From Rallus limicola (Eukaryota > Chordata > Aves > Gruiformes > Rallidae), in assembly GCA_022605955.1 (NCBI GenBank), contig JAKCOZ010000221.1:248001-312000 (forward strand): 64,000 nt of DNA, given 5' to 3'. This document shows positions 13,209 through 26,078 of the stretch, one piece after another. Made by a program: the position numbers and the translations under genes. The notes below the pieces were generated by a model. The model worked only from the letters and a program-made list of their open reading frames with translations. It was not told where the DNA came from and made no database searches. The first letter of the stretch is position 1; each line of letters begins with the position of its first letter.

Positions 13209-14396
13209 ATGCCTTTCAGGCCTAGCTTCTTTACTTTGGGAGTTATTGCTGGACGTTTAGCATGTTGTGACCTGCAGTTTGCTAGGGCCGAGAAAAGCAC
13301 TGTAGGAGGTTCCAGGCATGTTCCCTCTTTCCAGGCAAAGGAAAAGGCTGAGAGCCAAAGTGACAGGGTCTGCTCGTGTGTCCTGTTAGGAGGTTTCAGA
13401 CAAGCTATGCCTTTCAGGCCTAGCTTCTTTACTTTGGGAGTTATTGCTGGACGTTTAGCATGTTTTGAACTGCAGTCTGCTAGGGCCGAGAAAAGCACCG
13501 TAGGAGGTTCCAGGCATGTTCCCTCTTTCCAGGCAAAGGAAAAGGCTGAGAGCCAAAGTGACAGGGTCTGCTCGTGTGTCCTGTTAGGAGGTTTCAGAGG
13601 AGCTATGCCTTTCAGGCCTAGCTTCTTTACTTTGGGAGTTATTGCAAGACGTTTAGCATGTTTTGAACTGCAGTCTGCTAGGGCCGAGAAAAGCACCGTA
13701 GGAGGTTCCAGGCATGTTCCCTCTTTCCAGGCAAAGGAAAAGGCTGAGAGCCAAAGTGACAGGGTCTGCTCGTGTGTCCTGTTAGTAGGTTTCAGACAAG
13801 CTATGCCTTTCAGGCCTAGCTTCTTTACTTTGGGAGTTATTTCTGGACGTTTAGCATGTTTTGAACTGCAGTCTGCTAGGGCCGAGAAAAGCACCGTAGG
13901 AGGTTCCAGGCATGTTCCCTCTTTCCAGGCAAAGGAAAAGGCTGAGAGCCAAAGTGACAGGGTCTGCTCGTGTGTCCTGTTAGGAGGTTTCAGACAAGCT
14001 ATGCCTTGCAGGCCTAGCTTCTTTACTTTGGGAGTTATTGCTGGACGTTTAGCATGTTGTGACCTGCAGTCTGCTAGGGCCGAGAAAAGCACCGTAGGAG
14101 GTTCCAGGCATGTTCCCTCTTTCCAGGCAAAGGAAAAGGCTGAGAGCCAAAGTGACAGGGTCTGCTCGTGTGTCCTGTTAGGAGGTTTCAGACAAGCTAT
14201 GCCTTTCAGGCCTAGCTTCTTTACTTTGGGAGTTATTGCTGGACGTTTAGCATGTTGTGACCTGCAGTCTGCTAGGGCCGAGAAAAGCACCGTAGGAGGT
14301 TCCAGGCATGTTCCCTCTTTCCAGGCAAAGGAAAAGGCTGAGAGCCAAAGTGACAGGGTCTGCTCGTGTGTCCTGTTAGGAGGTTTCAGACAAGCT
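13209..14396 (+). repeat. Six-monomer block, copy B of a 2,970-bp displaced pair
   Basis: Repeats the order of the block at 10239-11426, including ttatttctgg at 13840 and the adjacent pair of ttgtgacctg monomers (14057, 14255). Private changes here are attgcaagacg near 13643, ttagtaggt near 13785 and cttgcagg in the fifth monomer, so it is older or more diverged than the 18-monomer duplication. Confidence 0.8.
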
Positions 14397-15188
14397 ATGC
14401 CTTTCAGGCCTAGCTTCTTTACTTTGGGAGTTATTGCTGGACGTTTAGCATGTTTTGAACTGCAGTCTGCTAGGGCCGAGAAAAGCACCGTAGGAGGTTC
14501 CAGGCATGTTCCCTCTTTCCAGGCAAAGGAAAAGGCTGAGAGCCAAAGTGACAGGGTCTGCTCGTGTGTCCTGTTAGGAGGTTTCAGACGAGCTATGCCT
14601 TTCAGTCCTAGCTTCTTTACTTTGGGAGTTATTGCTGGACGTTTAGCATGTTTTGAACTGCAGTCTGCTAGGGCCGAGAAAAGCACCGTAGGAGGTTCCA
14701 GGCATGTTCCCTCTTTCCAGGCAAAGGAAAAGGCTGAGAGTCAAAGTGACAGGGTCTGCTCGTGTGTCCTGTTAGGAGGTTTCAGACAAGCTATGCCTTT
14801 CAGGCCTAGCTTCTTTACTTTGGGAGTTATTGCTGGACGTTTAGCATGTTTTGAACTGCAGTCTGCTAGGGCCGAGAAAAGCACCGTAGGAGGTTCCAGG
14901 CATGTTCCCTCTTTCCAGGCAAAGGAAAAGGCTGAGAGCCAAAGTGACAGGGTCTGCTCGTGTGTCCTGTTAGGAGGTTTCAGACAAGCTATGCCTTTCA
15001 TGCCTAGCTTCTTTACTTTGGGAGTTATTGCTGGACGTTTAGCATGTTTTGAACTGCAGTCTGCTAGGGCCGAGAAAAGCACCGTAGGAGGTTCCAGGCA
15101 TGTTCCCTCTTTCCAGGCAAAGGAAAAGGCTGAGAGCCAAAGTGACAGGGTCTGCTCGTGTGTCCTGTTAGGAGGTTTCAGACAAGCT

Positions 15189-16376
15189 ATGCCTTTCCGG
15201 CCTAGCTTCTTTACTTTGGGAGTTATTGCTGGACGTTTAGCATGTTTTGAACTGCAGTCTGCTAGGGCCGAGAAAAGCACCGTAGGAGGTTCCAGGCATG
15301 TTCCCTCTTTCCAGGCAAAGGAAAAGGCTGAGAGCCAAAGTGACAGGGTCTGCTCGTGTGTCCTGTCAGGAGGTTTCAGACAAGCTATGCCTTTCAGGCC
15401 TAGCTTCTTTACTTTGGGAGTTATTGCTGGACGTTTAGCATGTTTTGAACTGCAGTCTGCTAGGGCCGAGAAAAGCACCGTAGGAGGTTCCAGGCATGTT
15501 CCCTCTTTCCAGGCAAAGGAAAAGGCTGAGAGCCAAAGTGACAGGGTCTGCTCGTGTGTCCTGTCAGGAGGTTTCAGACAAGCTATGCCTTTCAGGCCTA
15601 GCTTCTTTACTTTGGGAGTTATTGCTGGACGTTTAGCATGTTTTGAACTGCAGTCTGCTAGGGCCGAGAAAAGCACCGTAGGAGGTTCCAGGCATGTTCC
15701 CTCTTTCCAGGCAAAGGAAAAGGCTGAGAGCCAAAGTGACAGGGTCTGCTCGTGTGTCCTGTTAGGAGGTTTCAGACGAGCTATGCCTTTCAGGCCTAGC
15801 TTCTTTACTTTGGGAGTTATTGCTGGACGTTTAGCATGTTTTGAACTGCAGTCTGCTAGGGCCGAGAAAAGCACCGTAGGAGGTTCCAGGCATGTTCCCT
15901 CTTTCCAGGCAAAGGAAAAGGCTGAGAGCCAAAGTGACAGGGTCTGCTCGTGTGTCCTGTCAGGAGGTTTCAGACAAGCTATGCCTTTCAGGCCTAGCTT
16001 CTTTACTTTGGGAGTTATTGCTGGACGTTTAGCATGTTTTGAACTACAGTCTGCTAGGGCCGAGAAAAGCACCGTAGGAGGTTCCAGGCATGTTCCCTCT
16101 TTCCAGGCAAAGGAAAAGGCTGAGAGCCAAAGTGACAGGGTCTGCTCGTGTGTCCTGTCAGGAGGTTTCAGACAAGCTATGCCTTTCAGGCCTAGCTTCT
16201 TTACTTTGGGAGTTATTGCTGGACGTTTAGCATGTTTTGAACTGCAGTCTGCTAGGGCCGAGAAAAGCACCGTAGGAGGTTCCAGGCATGTTCCCTCTTT
16301 CCAGGCAAAGGAAAAGGCTGAGAGCCAAAGTGACAGGATCTGCTCGTGTGTCCTGTTAGGAGGTTTCAGACGAGCT
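15189..16376 (+). repeat. Trimeric higher-order repeat, two 594-bp units
   Basis: Units 15189-15782 and 15783-16376 share the end-of-monomer order ctgtcagg/caagct, ctgtcagg/caagct, ctgttagg/cgagct. The same order also occurs at 12417-13010 and, in part, around 8259-8852. Private changes (ttccggcc near 15196, gaactacag near 16043, caggatct near 16335) show that the copies have begun to diverge. Confidence 0.8.
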
Positions 16377-16740
16377 ATGCCTTTCAGGCCTAGCTTCTTT
16401 ACTTTGGGAGTTATTGCTGGACGTTTAGCATGTTTTGAACTGCAGTCTGCTAGGGCCGAGAAAAGCACCGTAGGAGGTTCCAGGCATGTTCCCTCTTTCC
16501 AGGCAAAGGAAAAGGCTGAGAGCCAAAGTGACAGGGTCTGCTCGTGTGTCCTGTTAGGAGGTTTCAGAGGAGCTATGCCTTTCAGGCCTAGCTTCTTTAC
16601 TTTGGGAGTTATTGCTGGACGTTTAGCATGTTTTGAACTGCAGTCTGCTAGGGCCGAGAAAAGCACCGTAGGAGGTTCCAGGCATGTTCCCTCTTTCCAG
16701 GCAAAGGAAAAGGCTGAGAGCCAAAGTGACAGGGTCTGCT

Positions 16741-16750
16741 CGTGTTCCTG
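16741..16750 (+). other. 1-bp deletion in monomer
   Basis: cgtgttcctg replaces cgtgtgtcctg. It is the first indel in the window and ends the long forward open frame at 16754. Confidence 0.95.
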
Positions 16751-19700
16751 TTAGGAGGTTTCAGACAAGCTATGCCTTTCAGGCCTAGCTTCTTTACTTT
16801 GGGAGTTATTGCTGGACGTTTAGCATGTTTTGAACTGCAGTCTGCTAGGGCCGAGAAAAGCACCGTAGGAGGTTCCAGGCATGTTCCCTCTTTCCAGGCA
16901 AAGGAAAAGGCTGAGAGCCAAAGTGACAGGGTCTGCTCGTGTGTCCTGTTAGGAGGTTTCAGACAAGCTATGCCTTTCAGGCCTAGCTTCTTTACTTTGG
17001 TAGTTATTGCTGGACGTTTAGCATGTTTTGAACTGCAGTCTGCTAGGGCCGAGAAAAGCACCGTAGGAGGTTCCAGGCATGTTCCCTCTTTCCAGGCAAA
17101 GGAAAAGGCTGAGAGCCAAAGTGACAGGGTCTGCTCGTGTGTCCTGTTAGGAGGTTTCAGACAAGCTATGCCTTTCAGGCCTAGCTTCTTTACTTTGGGA
17201 GTTATTGCTGGACGTTTAGCATGTTTTGAACTGCAGTCTGCTAGGGCCGAGAAAAGCACCATAGGTGGTTCCAGGCATGTTCCCTCTTTCCAGGCAAAGG
17301 AAAAGGCTGAGAGCCAAAGTGACAGGGTCTGCTCGTGTGTCCTGTTAGGGGGTTTCAGACAAGCTATGCCTTTCTGGCCTAGCTTCTTTACTTTGGGAGT
17401 TATTGCTGGACATTTAGCATGTTTTGAACTGCAGTCTGCTAGGGCCGAGAAAAGCACCGTAGGAGGTTCCAGGCATGTTCCCTCTTTCCAGGCAAAGGAA
17501 AAGGCTGAGAGCCAAAGTGACAGGGTCTGCTCGTGTGTCCTGTTAGGAGGTTTCAGACAAGCTATGCCTTTCAGGCCTAGCTTCTTTACTTTGGGAGTTA
17601 TTGCTGGACGTTTAGCATGTTTTTAACTGCAGTCTGCTAGGGCCGAGAAAAGCACCGTAGGAGGTTCCAGGCATGTTCCCTCTTTCCAGGCAAAGGAAAA
17701 GGCTGAGAGCCAAAGTGACAGGGTCTGCTCGTGTGTCCTGTTAGGAGGTTTCAGACAAGCTATGCCTTTCAGGCCTAGCTTCTTTACTTTGGGAGTTATT
17801 GCTGGACGTTTAGCATGTTGTGACCTGCAGTCTGCTAGGGCCGAGAAAAGCACCGTAGGAGGTTCCAGGCATGTTCCCTCTTTCCAGGCAAAGGAAAAGG
17901 CTGAGAGCCAAAGTGACAGGGTCTGCTCGTGTGTCCTGTTAGGAGGTTTCAGACAAGCTATGCCTTTCAGGCCTAGCTTCTTTACTTTGGGAGTTATTGC
18001 TGGACGTTTAGCATGTTTTGAACTGCAGTCTGCTAGGGCCGAGAAAAGCACCGTAGGAGGTTCCAGGCATGTTCCCTCTTTCCAGGCAAAGGAAAAGGCT
18101 GAGAGCCAAAGTGACAGGGTCTGCTCGTGTGTCCTGTTAGGAGGTTTCAGACGAGCTATGCCTTTCCGGCCTAGCTTCTTTACTTTGGGAGTTATTGCTG
18201 GACGTTTAGCATGTTTTGAACTGCAGTCTGCTAGGGCCGAGAAAAACACCGTAGGAGGTTTCAGGCATGTTCCCTCTTTCCAGGCAAAGGAAAAGGCTGA
18301 GAGCCAAAGTGACAGGGTCTGCTCGTGTGTCCTGTTAGGAGGTTTCAGACAAGCTATGCCTTTCAGGCCTAGCTTCTTTACTTTGGGAGTTATTGCTGGA
18401 CGTTTAGCATGTTTTGAACTGCAGTCTGCTAGGGCCGAGAAAAGCACCGTAGGAGGTTCCAGGCATGTTCCCTCTTTCCAGGCAAAGGAAAAGGCTGAGA
18501 GCCAAAGTGACAGGGTCTGCTCGTGTGTCCTGTTAGGAGGTTTCAGACAAGCTATGCCTTTCAGGCCTAGCTTCTTTACTTTGGGAGTTATTGCTGGACG
18601 TTTAGCATGTTTTGAACTGCAGTCTGCTAGGGCCGAGAAAAGCACCGTAGGAGGTTCCAGGCATGTTCCCTCTTTCCAGGCAAAGGAAAAGGCTGAGAGC
18701 CAAAGTGACAGGGTCTGCTCGTGTGTCCTGTTAGGAGGTTTCAGACAAGCTATGCCTTTCAGGCCTAGCTTCTTTACTTTGGGAGTTATTGCTGGACGTT
18801 TAGCATGTTGTGACCTGTAGTCTGCTAGGGCCGAGAAAAGCACCGTAGGAGGTTCCAGGCATGTTCCCTCTTTCCAGGCAAAGGAAAAAGCTGAGAGCCA
18901 AAGTGACAGGGTCTGCTCGTGTGTCCTGTTAGGAGGTTTCAGACAAGCTATGCCTTTCAGGCCTAGCTTCTTTACTTTGGGAGTTATTGCTGGACGTTTA
19001 GCATGTTTTGAACTGCAGTCTGCTAGGGCCGAGAAAAGCACCGTAGGAGGTTCCAGGCATGTTCCCTCTTTCCAGGCAAAGGAAAAGGCTGAGAGCCAAA
19101 GTGACAGGGTCTGCTCGTGTGTCCTGTTAGGAGGTTTCAGACAAGCTATGCCTTTCAGGCCTAGCTTCTTTACTTTGGGAGTTATTGCTGGACGTTTAGC
19201 ATGTTTTGAACTGCAGTCTGCTAGGGCCGAGAAAAGCACCGTAGGAGGTTCCAGGCATGTTCCCTCTTTCCAGGCAAAGGAAAAGGCTGAGAGCCAAAGT
19301 GACAGGGGCTGCTCGTGTGTCCTGTTAGGAGGTTTCAGACAAGCTATGCCTTTCAGGCCTAGCTTCTTTACTTTGGGAGTTATTGCTGGACGTTTAGCAT
19401 GTTTTGAATTGCAGTCTGCTAGGGCCGAGAAAAGCACCGTAGGAGGTTCCAGGCATGTTCCCTCTTTCCAGGCAAAGGAAAAGGCTGAGAGCCAAAGTGA
19501 CAGGGTCTGCTCGTGTGTCCTGTTAGGAGGTTTCAGACAAGCTATGCCTTTCAGGCCTAGCTTCTTTACTTTGGGAGTTATTGCTGGACGTTTAGCATGT
19601 TTTGAACTGCAGTCTGCTAGGGCCGAGAAAAGCACCGTAGGAGGTTCCAGGCATGTTCCCTCTTTCCAGGCAAAGGAAAAGGCTGAGAGCCAAAGTGACA

Positions 19701-20300
19701 GGGTCTGCTCGTGTGTCCTGTTAGGAGGTTTCAGACAAGCTATGCCTTTCAGGCCTCGCCTCTTTACTTTGGGAGTTATTGCTGGACGTTTAGCATGTTT
19801 TGAACTGCAGTCTGCTAGGGCCGAGAAAAGCACCGTAGGAGGTTCCAGGCATGTTCCCTCTTTCCAGGCAAAGGAAAAGGCTGAGAGCCAAAGTGACAGG
19901 GTCTGCTCGTGTGTCCTGTTAGGAGGTTTCAGACAAGCTATGCCTTTCAGGCCTAGCTTCTTTACTTTGGGAGTTATTGCTGGACGTTTAGCATGTTTTG
20001 AACTGCAGTCTGCTAGGGCCGAGAAAAGCACCGTAGGAGGTTCCAGGCATGTTCCCTCTTTCCAGGCAAAGGAAAAGGCTGAGAGCCAAAGTGACAGGGT
20101 CTGCTCGTGTGTCCTGTTAGGAGGTTTCAGACAAGCTATGCCTTTCAGGCCTAGCTTCTTTACTTTGGGAGTTATTGCTGGACGTTTAGCATGTTTTGAA
20201 CTGCAGTCTGCTAGGGCCGAGAAAAGCACCGTAGGAGGTTCCAGGCATGTTCCCTCTTTCCAGGCAAAGGAAAAGGCTGAGAGCCAAAGTGACAGGGTCT

Positions 20301-20310
20301 GCTCGGTGTG
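20301..20310 (+). other. 1-bp insertion in monomer
   Basis: gctcggtgtg replaces gctcgtgtg; one extra G shifts the forward frame. Confidence 0.95.
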
Positions 20311-21070
20311 TCCTGTTAGGAGGTTTCAGACAAGCTATGCCTTTCAGGCCTAGCTTCTTTACTTTGGGAGTTATTGCTGGACGTTTAGCATGTTTTGAAC
20401 TGCAGTCTGCTAGGGCCGAGAAAAGCACCGTAGGAGGTTCCAGGCATGTTCCCTCTTTCCAGGCAAAGGAAAAGGCTGAGAGCCAAAGTGACAGGGTCTG
20501 CTCGTGTGTCCTGTTAGGAGGTTTCAGACGAGCTATGACTTTCAGGCCTAGCTTCTATACTTTGGGAGTTATTGCTGGACGTTTAGCATGTTTTGAACTG
20601 CAGTCTGCTAGGGCCGAGAAAAGCACCGTAGGAGGTTCCAGGCATGTTCCCTCTTTCCAGGCAAAGGAAAAGGCTGAGAGCCAAAGTGACAGGGTCTGCT
20701 CGTGTGTCCTGTTAGGAGGTTTCAGACGAGCTATGCCTTTCAGGCCTAGCTTCTTTACTTTGGGAGTTATTGCTGGACGTTTAGCATGTTTTGAACTGCA
20801 GTCTGCTAGGGCCGAGAAAAGCACCGTAGGAGGTTCCAGGCATGTTCCCTCTTTCCAGGCAAAGGAAAAGGCTGAGAGCCAAAGTGACAGGGTCTGCTCG
20901 TGTGTCCTGTTAGGAGGTTTCAGACAAGCTATGCCTTTCAGGCCTAGCTTCTTTACTTTGGGAGTTATTGCTGGACGTTTAGCATGTTTTGAACTGCAGT
21001 CTGCTAGGGCCGAGAAAAGCACCGTAGGAGGTTCCAGGCATGTTCCCTCTTTCCAGGCAAAGGAAAAGGC

Positions 21071-21081
21071 TGAGAGCAAAG
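21071..21081 (+). other. 1-bp deletion in monomer
   Basis: tgagagcaaag replaces tgagagccaaag; one C of the CC pair is missing. The same monomer boundary has tttccgac for tttcagac. Confidence 0.95.
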
Positions 21082-22315
21082 TGACAGGGTCTGCTCGTGT
21101 GTCCTGTTAGGAGGTTTCCGACAAGCTATGCCTTTCAGGCCTAGCTTCTTTACTTTGGGAGTTATTGCTGGACGTTTAGCATGTTTTGAACTGCAGTCTG
21201 CTAGGGCCGAGAAAAGCTCCGTAGGAGGTTCCAGGCATGTTCCCTCTTTCCAGGCAAAGGAAAAGGCTGAGAGCCAAAGTGACAGGGTCTGCTCGTGTGT
21301 CCTGTTAGGAGGTTTCAGACAAGCTATGCCTTTCAGGCCTAGCTTCTTTACTTTGGGAGTTATTGCTGGACGTTTAGCATGTTTTGAACTGCAGTCTGCT
21401 AGGGCCGAGAAAAGCACCGTAGGAGGTTCCAGGCATGTTCCCTCTTTCCAGGCAAAGGAAAAGGCCGAGAGCCAAAGTGACAGGGTCTGCTCGTGTGTCC
21501 TGTTAGGAGGTTTCAGACAAGCTATGCCTTTCAGGCCTAGCTTCTTTACTTTGGGAGTTATTGCTGGACATTTAGCATGTTGTGACCTGCAGTCTGCTAG
21601 GGCCGAGAAAAGCACTGTAGGAGGTTCCAGGCATGTTCCCTCTTTCCAGGCAAAGGAAAAGGCTGAGAGCCAAAGTGACAGGGTCTGCTCGTGTGTCCTG
21701 TTAGGAGGTTTCAGACAAGCTATGCCTTTCAGGCCTCGCTTCTTTACTTTGGGAGTTATTGCTGGACGTTTAGCATGTTTTGAACTGCAGTCTGCTAGGG
21801 CCGAGAAAAGCACCGTAGGAGGTTCCAGGCATGTTCCCTCTTTCCAGGCAAAGGAAAAGGCTGAGAGCCAAAGTGACAGGGTCTGCTCGTGTGTCCTTTT
21901 AGGAGGTTTCAGACGAGCTATGCCTTTCAGGCCTAGATTCTTTACTATGGGAGTTATTGCTGGACGTTTAGCATGTTTTGAACTGCAGTCTGCTAGGGCC
22001 GAGAAAAGCACCGTAGGAGGTTCCAGGCATGTTCCCTCTTTCCAGGCAAAGGAAAAGGCTGAGAGCCAAAGTGACAGGGTCTGCTCGTGTGTCCTGTTAG
22101 GAGGTTTCAGACAAGCTATGCCTTTCAGGCCTAGCTTCTTTACTTTGGGAGTTATTGCTGGACGTTTAGCATGTTTTGAACTGCAGTCTGCTAGGGCCGA
22201 GAAAAGCACCGTAGGAGGTTCCAGGCATGTTCCCTCTTTCCAGGCAAAGGAAAAGGCTGAGAGCCAAAGTGACAGGGTCTGCTCGTGTGTCCTGTTAGGA
22301 GGTTTCAGACGAGCT

Positions 22316-23701
22316 ATGCCTTTCCAGCCTAGCTTCTTTACTTTGGGAGTTATTGCTGGACGTTTAGCATGTTTTGAACTGCAGTCTGCTAGGGCCGAGA
22401 AAAGCACCGTAGGAGGTTCCAGGCATGTTCCCTCTTTCCAGGCAAAGGAAAAGGCTGAGAGCCAAAGTGACAGGGTCTGCTCGTGTGTCCTGTTAGGAGG
22501 TTTCAGACAAGCTATGCCTTTCAGGCCTAGCTTCTTTACTTTGGGACTTATTGCTGGACGTTTAGCATGTTTTGAACTGCAGTCTGCTAGGGCCGAGAAA
22601 AGCACCGTAGGAGGTTCCAGGCATGTTCCCTCTTTCCAGGCAAAGGAAAAGGCTGAGAGCCAAAGTGACAGGGTCTGCTCGTGTGTCCTGTTAGGAGGTT
22701 TCAGACAAGCTATGCCTTTCAGGCCTCGCTTCTTTACTTTGGGAGTTATTGCTGGACGTTTAGCATGTTTTGAACTGCAGTCTGCTAGGGCCGAGAAAAG
22801 CACCGTAGGAGGTTCCAGGCATGTTCCCTCTTTCCAGGCAAAGGAAAAGGCTGAGAGCCAAAGTGACAGGGTCTGCTCGTGTGTCCTTTTAGGAGGTTTC
22901 AGACGAGCTATGCCTTTCAGGCCTAGATTCTTTACTTTGGGAGTTATTGCTGGACGTTTAGCATGTTTTGAACTGCAGTCTGCTAGGGCCGAGAAAAGCA
23001 CCGTAGGAGGTTCCAGGCATGTTCCCTCTTTCCAGGCAAAGGAAAAGGCTGAGAGCCAAAGTGACAGGGTCTGCTCGTGTGTCCTGTTAGGAGGTTTCAG
23101 ACGAGCTATGCCTTTCAGGCCTAGCTTCTTTACTTTGGGAGTTATTGCTGGACGTTTAGCATGTTTTGAACTGCAGTCTGCTAGGGCCGAGAAAAGCACC
23201 GTAGGAGGTTCCAGGCATGTTCCCTCTTTCCAGGCAAAGGAAAAGGCTGAGAGCCAAAGTGACAGGGTCTGCTCGTGTGTCCTGTTAGGAGGTTTCAGAC
23301 GAGCTATGCCTTTCAGGCCTAGCTTCTTTACTTTGGGAGTTATTGCTGGACGTTTAGCATGTTTTGAACTGCAGTCTGCTAGGGCCGAGAAAAGCACCGT
23401 AGGAGGTTCCAGGCATGTTCCCTCTTTCCAGGCAAAGGAAAAGGCTGAGAGCCAAAGTGACAGGGTCTGCTCGTGTGTCCTGTTAGGAGGTTTCAGACAA
23501 GCTATGCCTTGCAGGCCTAGCTTCTTTACTTTGGGAGTTATTGCTGGACGTTTAGCATGTTTTGAACTGCAGTCTGCTAGGGCCGAGAAAAGCACCGTAG
23601 GAGGTTCCAGGCATGTTCCCTCTTTCCAGGCAAAGGAAAAGGCTGAGAGCCAAAGTGACAGGGTCTGCTCGTGTGTCCTGTTAGGAGGTTTCAGACGAGC
23701 T
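22316..23701 (+). repeat. Seven-monomer block, copy A of a ~3.76-kb displaced pair
   Basis: Order: ttccagcc monomer, gggacttatt monomer (22543), ctcgcttc monomer ending in ccttttagg, ctagattc monomer, plain, plain, cttgcagg monomer. The same order appears 3,763 bases downstream, which is 19 periods plus the one-base insertion near 24093. Confidence 0.8.
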
Positions 23702-24086
23702 ATGCCTTTCAGGCCTAGCTTCTTTACTTTGGGAGTTATTGCTGGACGTTTAGCATGTTTTGAACTGCAGTCTGCTAGGGCCGAGAAAAGCACCGTAGGA
23801 GGTTCCAGGCATGTTCCCTCTTTCCAGGCAAAGGAAAAGGCTGAGAGCCAAAGTGACAGGGTCTGCTCGTGTGTCCTTTTAGGAGGTTTCAGACGAGCTA
23901 TGCCTTTCAGGCCTAGATTCTTTACTTTGGGAGTTATTGCTGGACGTTTAGCATGTTTTGAACTGCAGTCTGCTAGGGCCGAGAAAAGCACCGTAGGAGG
24001 TTCCAGGCATGTTCCCTCTTTCCAGGCAAAGGAAAAGGCTGAGAGCCAAAGTGACAGGGTCTGCTCGTGTGTCCTGTTAGGAGGTT

Positions 24087-24097
24087 TCAGACTAAGC
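24087..24097 (+). other. 1-bp insertion in monomer
   Basis: cagactaagct replaces cagacaagct; an extra T is inserted near 24093. Confidence 0.95.
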
Positions 24098-26078
24098 TAT
24101 GCCTTTCAGGCCTAGCTTCTTTACTTTGGGAGTTATTGCTGGACGTTTAGCATGTTTTGAACTGCAGTCTGCTAGGGCCGAGAAAAGCACCGTAGGAGGT
24201 TCCAGGCATGTTCCCTCTTTCCAGGCAAAGGAAAAGGCTGAGAGCCAAAGTGACAGGGTCTGCTCGTGTGTCCTGTTAGGAGGTTTCAGACGAGCTATGC
24301 CTTTCAGGCCTAGCTTCTTTACTTTGGGAGTTATTGCTGGACGTTTAGCATGTTTTGAACTGCAGTCTGCTAGGGCCGAGAAAAGCACCGTAGGAGGTTC
24401 CAGGCATGTTCCCTCTTTCCAGGCAAAGGAAAAGGCTGAGAGCCAAAGTGACAGGGTCTGCTCGTGTGTCCTGTTAGGAGGTTTCAGACAAGCTATGCCT
24501 TTCAGGCCTAGCTTCTTTACTTTGGGAGTTATTGCTGGACGTTTAGCATGTTTTGAACTGCAGTCTGCTAGGGCCGAGAAAAGCACCGTAGGAGGTTCCA
24601 GGCATGTTCCCTCTTTCCAGGCAAAGGAAAAGGCTGAGAGCCAAAGTGACAGGGTCTGCTCGTGTGTCCTGTTAGGAGGTTTCAGACAAGCTATGCCTTT
24701 CCGGCCTAGCTTCTTTACTTTGGGAGTTATTGCTGGACGTTTAGCATGTTTTGAACTGCAGTCTGCTAGGGCCGAGAAAAGCACCGTAGGAGGTTCCAGG
24801 CATGTTCCCTCTTTCCAGGCAAAGGAAAAGGCTGAGAGCCAAAGTGACAGGGTCTGCTCGTGTGTCCTGTTAGGAGGTTTCAGACAAGCTATGCCTTGCA
24901 GGCCTAGCTTCTTTACTTTGGGAGTTATTGCTGGACGTTTAGCATGTTTTGAACTGCAGTCTGCTAGGGCCGAGAAAAGCACCGTAGGAGGTTCCAGGCA
25001 TGTTCCCTCTTTCCAGGCAAAGGAAAAGGCTGAGAGCCAAAGTGACAGGGTCTGCTCGTGTGTCCTGTTAGGAGGTTTCAGACGAGCTATGCCTTTCCGG
25101 CCTAGCTTCTTTACTTTGGGAGTTATTGCTGGACGTTTAGCATGTTTTCAACTGCAGTCTGCTAGGGCCGAGAAAAGCACCGTAGGAGGTTCCAGGCATG
25201 TTCCCTCTTTCCAGGCAAAGGAAAAGGCTGAGAGCCAAAGTGACAGGGTCTGCTCGTGTGTCCTGTTAGGAGGTTTCAGACGAGCTATGCCTTTCAGGCC
25301 TAGCTTCTTTACTTTGGGAGTTATTGCTGGACGTTTAGCATGTTTTGAACTGCAGTCTGCTAGGGCCGAGAAAAGCACCGTAGGAGGTTCCAGGCATGTT
25401 CCCTCTTTCCAGGCAAAGGAAAAGGCTGAGAGCCAAAGTGACAGGGTCTGCTCGTGTGTCCTGTTAGGAGGTTTCAGACAAGCTATGCCTTTCAGGCCTA
25501 GCTTCTTTACTTTGGGAGTTATTGCTGGACGTTTAGCATGTTTTGAACTGCAGTCTGCTAGGGCCGAGAAAAGCACCGTAGGAGGTTCCAGGCATGTTCC
25601 CTCTTTCCAGGCAAAGGAAAAGGCTGAGAGCCAAAGTGACAGGGTCTGCTCGTGTGTCCTGTTAGGAGGTTTCAGACGAGCTATGCCTTTCAGGCCTAGC
25701 TTCTTTACTTTGGGAGTTATTGCTGGACGTTTAGCATGTTTTGAACTGCAGTCTGCTAGGGCCGAGAAAAGCACCGTAGGAGGTTCCAGGCATGTTCCCT
25801 CTTTCCAGGCAAAGGAAAAGGCTGAGAGCCAAAGTGACAGGGTCTGCTCGTGTGTCCTGTTAGGAGGTTTCAGACAAGCTATGCCTTTCAGGCCTAGCTT
25901 CTTTACTTTGGGAGTTATTGCTGGACGTTTAGCATGTTTTGAACTGCAGTCTGCTAGGGCCGAGAAAAGCACCGTAGGAGGTTCCAGGCATGTTCCCTCT
26001 TTCCAGGCAAAGGAAAAGGCTGAGAGCCAAAGTGACAGGGTCTGCTCGTGTGTCCTGTTAGGAGGTTTCAGACGAGCT

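Larger units (their letters stand above)
1..16740 (+). repeat. Left array domain, indel-free, left-type variants
   Basis: About 84 monomers follow each other without a single indel or in-frame stop. Diagnostic variants are ttgtgacctg in place of ttttgaactg (3761, 4553, 5345, 9503, 10295, 11087, 11285, 11879, 13265, 14057, 14255), ctgtcagg for ctgttagg (about 911, 2099, 6850, 8039, 8435 and others), ttagggggt for ttaggaggt (about 321, 2499, 3093, 4479, 5271 and others), and gaggagct for gacaagct (about 9837, 10629, 13605, 16569). The ccttttagg variant typical of the right side is absent. Most copies end in caagct; I counted about 10 of 84 with cgagct. Boundaries are those of the variant distribution and are approximate. 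Confidence 0.75.
16741..24098 (+). repeat. Transition domain with clustered frame-breaking changes
   Basis: About 37 monomers hold four of the eight indels in the window (near 16745, 20305, 21077, 24093) and two of the four stop-creating substitutions of the otherwise open forward frame (17624-17626 and 18818-18820). Left-type ttgtgacc monomers fade out here (17818, 18808, 21580), and right-type marks first appear: ccttttagg near 21898 and ctagattc near 21935. It reads as a seam between differently homogenised parts of the array; that is an inference from the variant pattern. Confidence 0.6.

Noticed and set aside
141..16754. 5,537-codon forward open frame as a giant repeat protein gene
   Set aside because: It consists only of the 66-codon satellite unit, has no unique N- or C-terminal part, starts at an arbitrary ATG present in nearly every monomer, and ends by a one-base deletion. 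Variants are mostly amino-acid changing.
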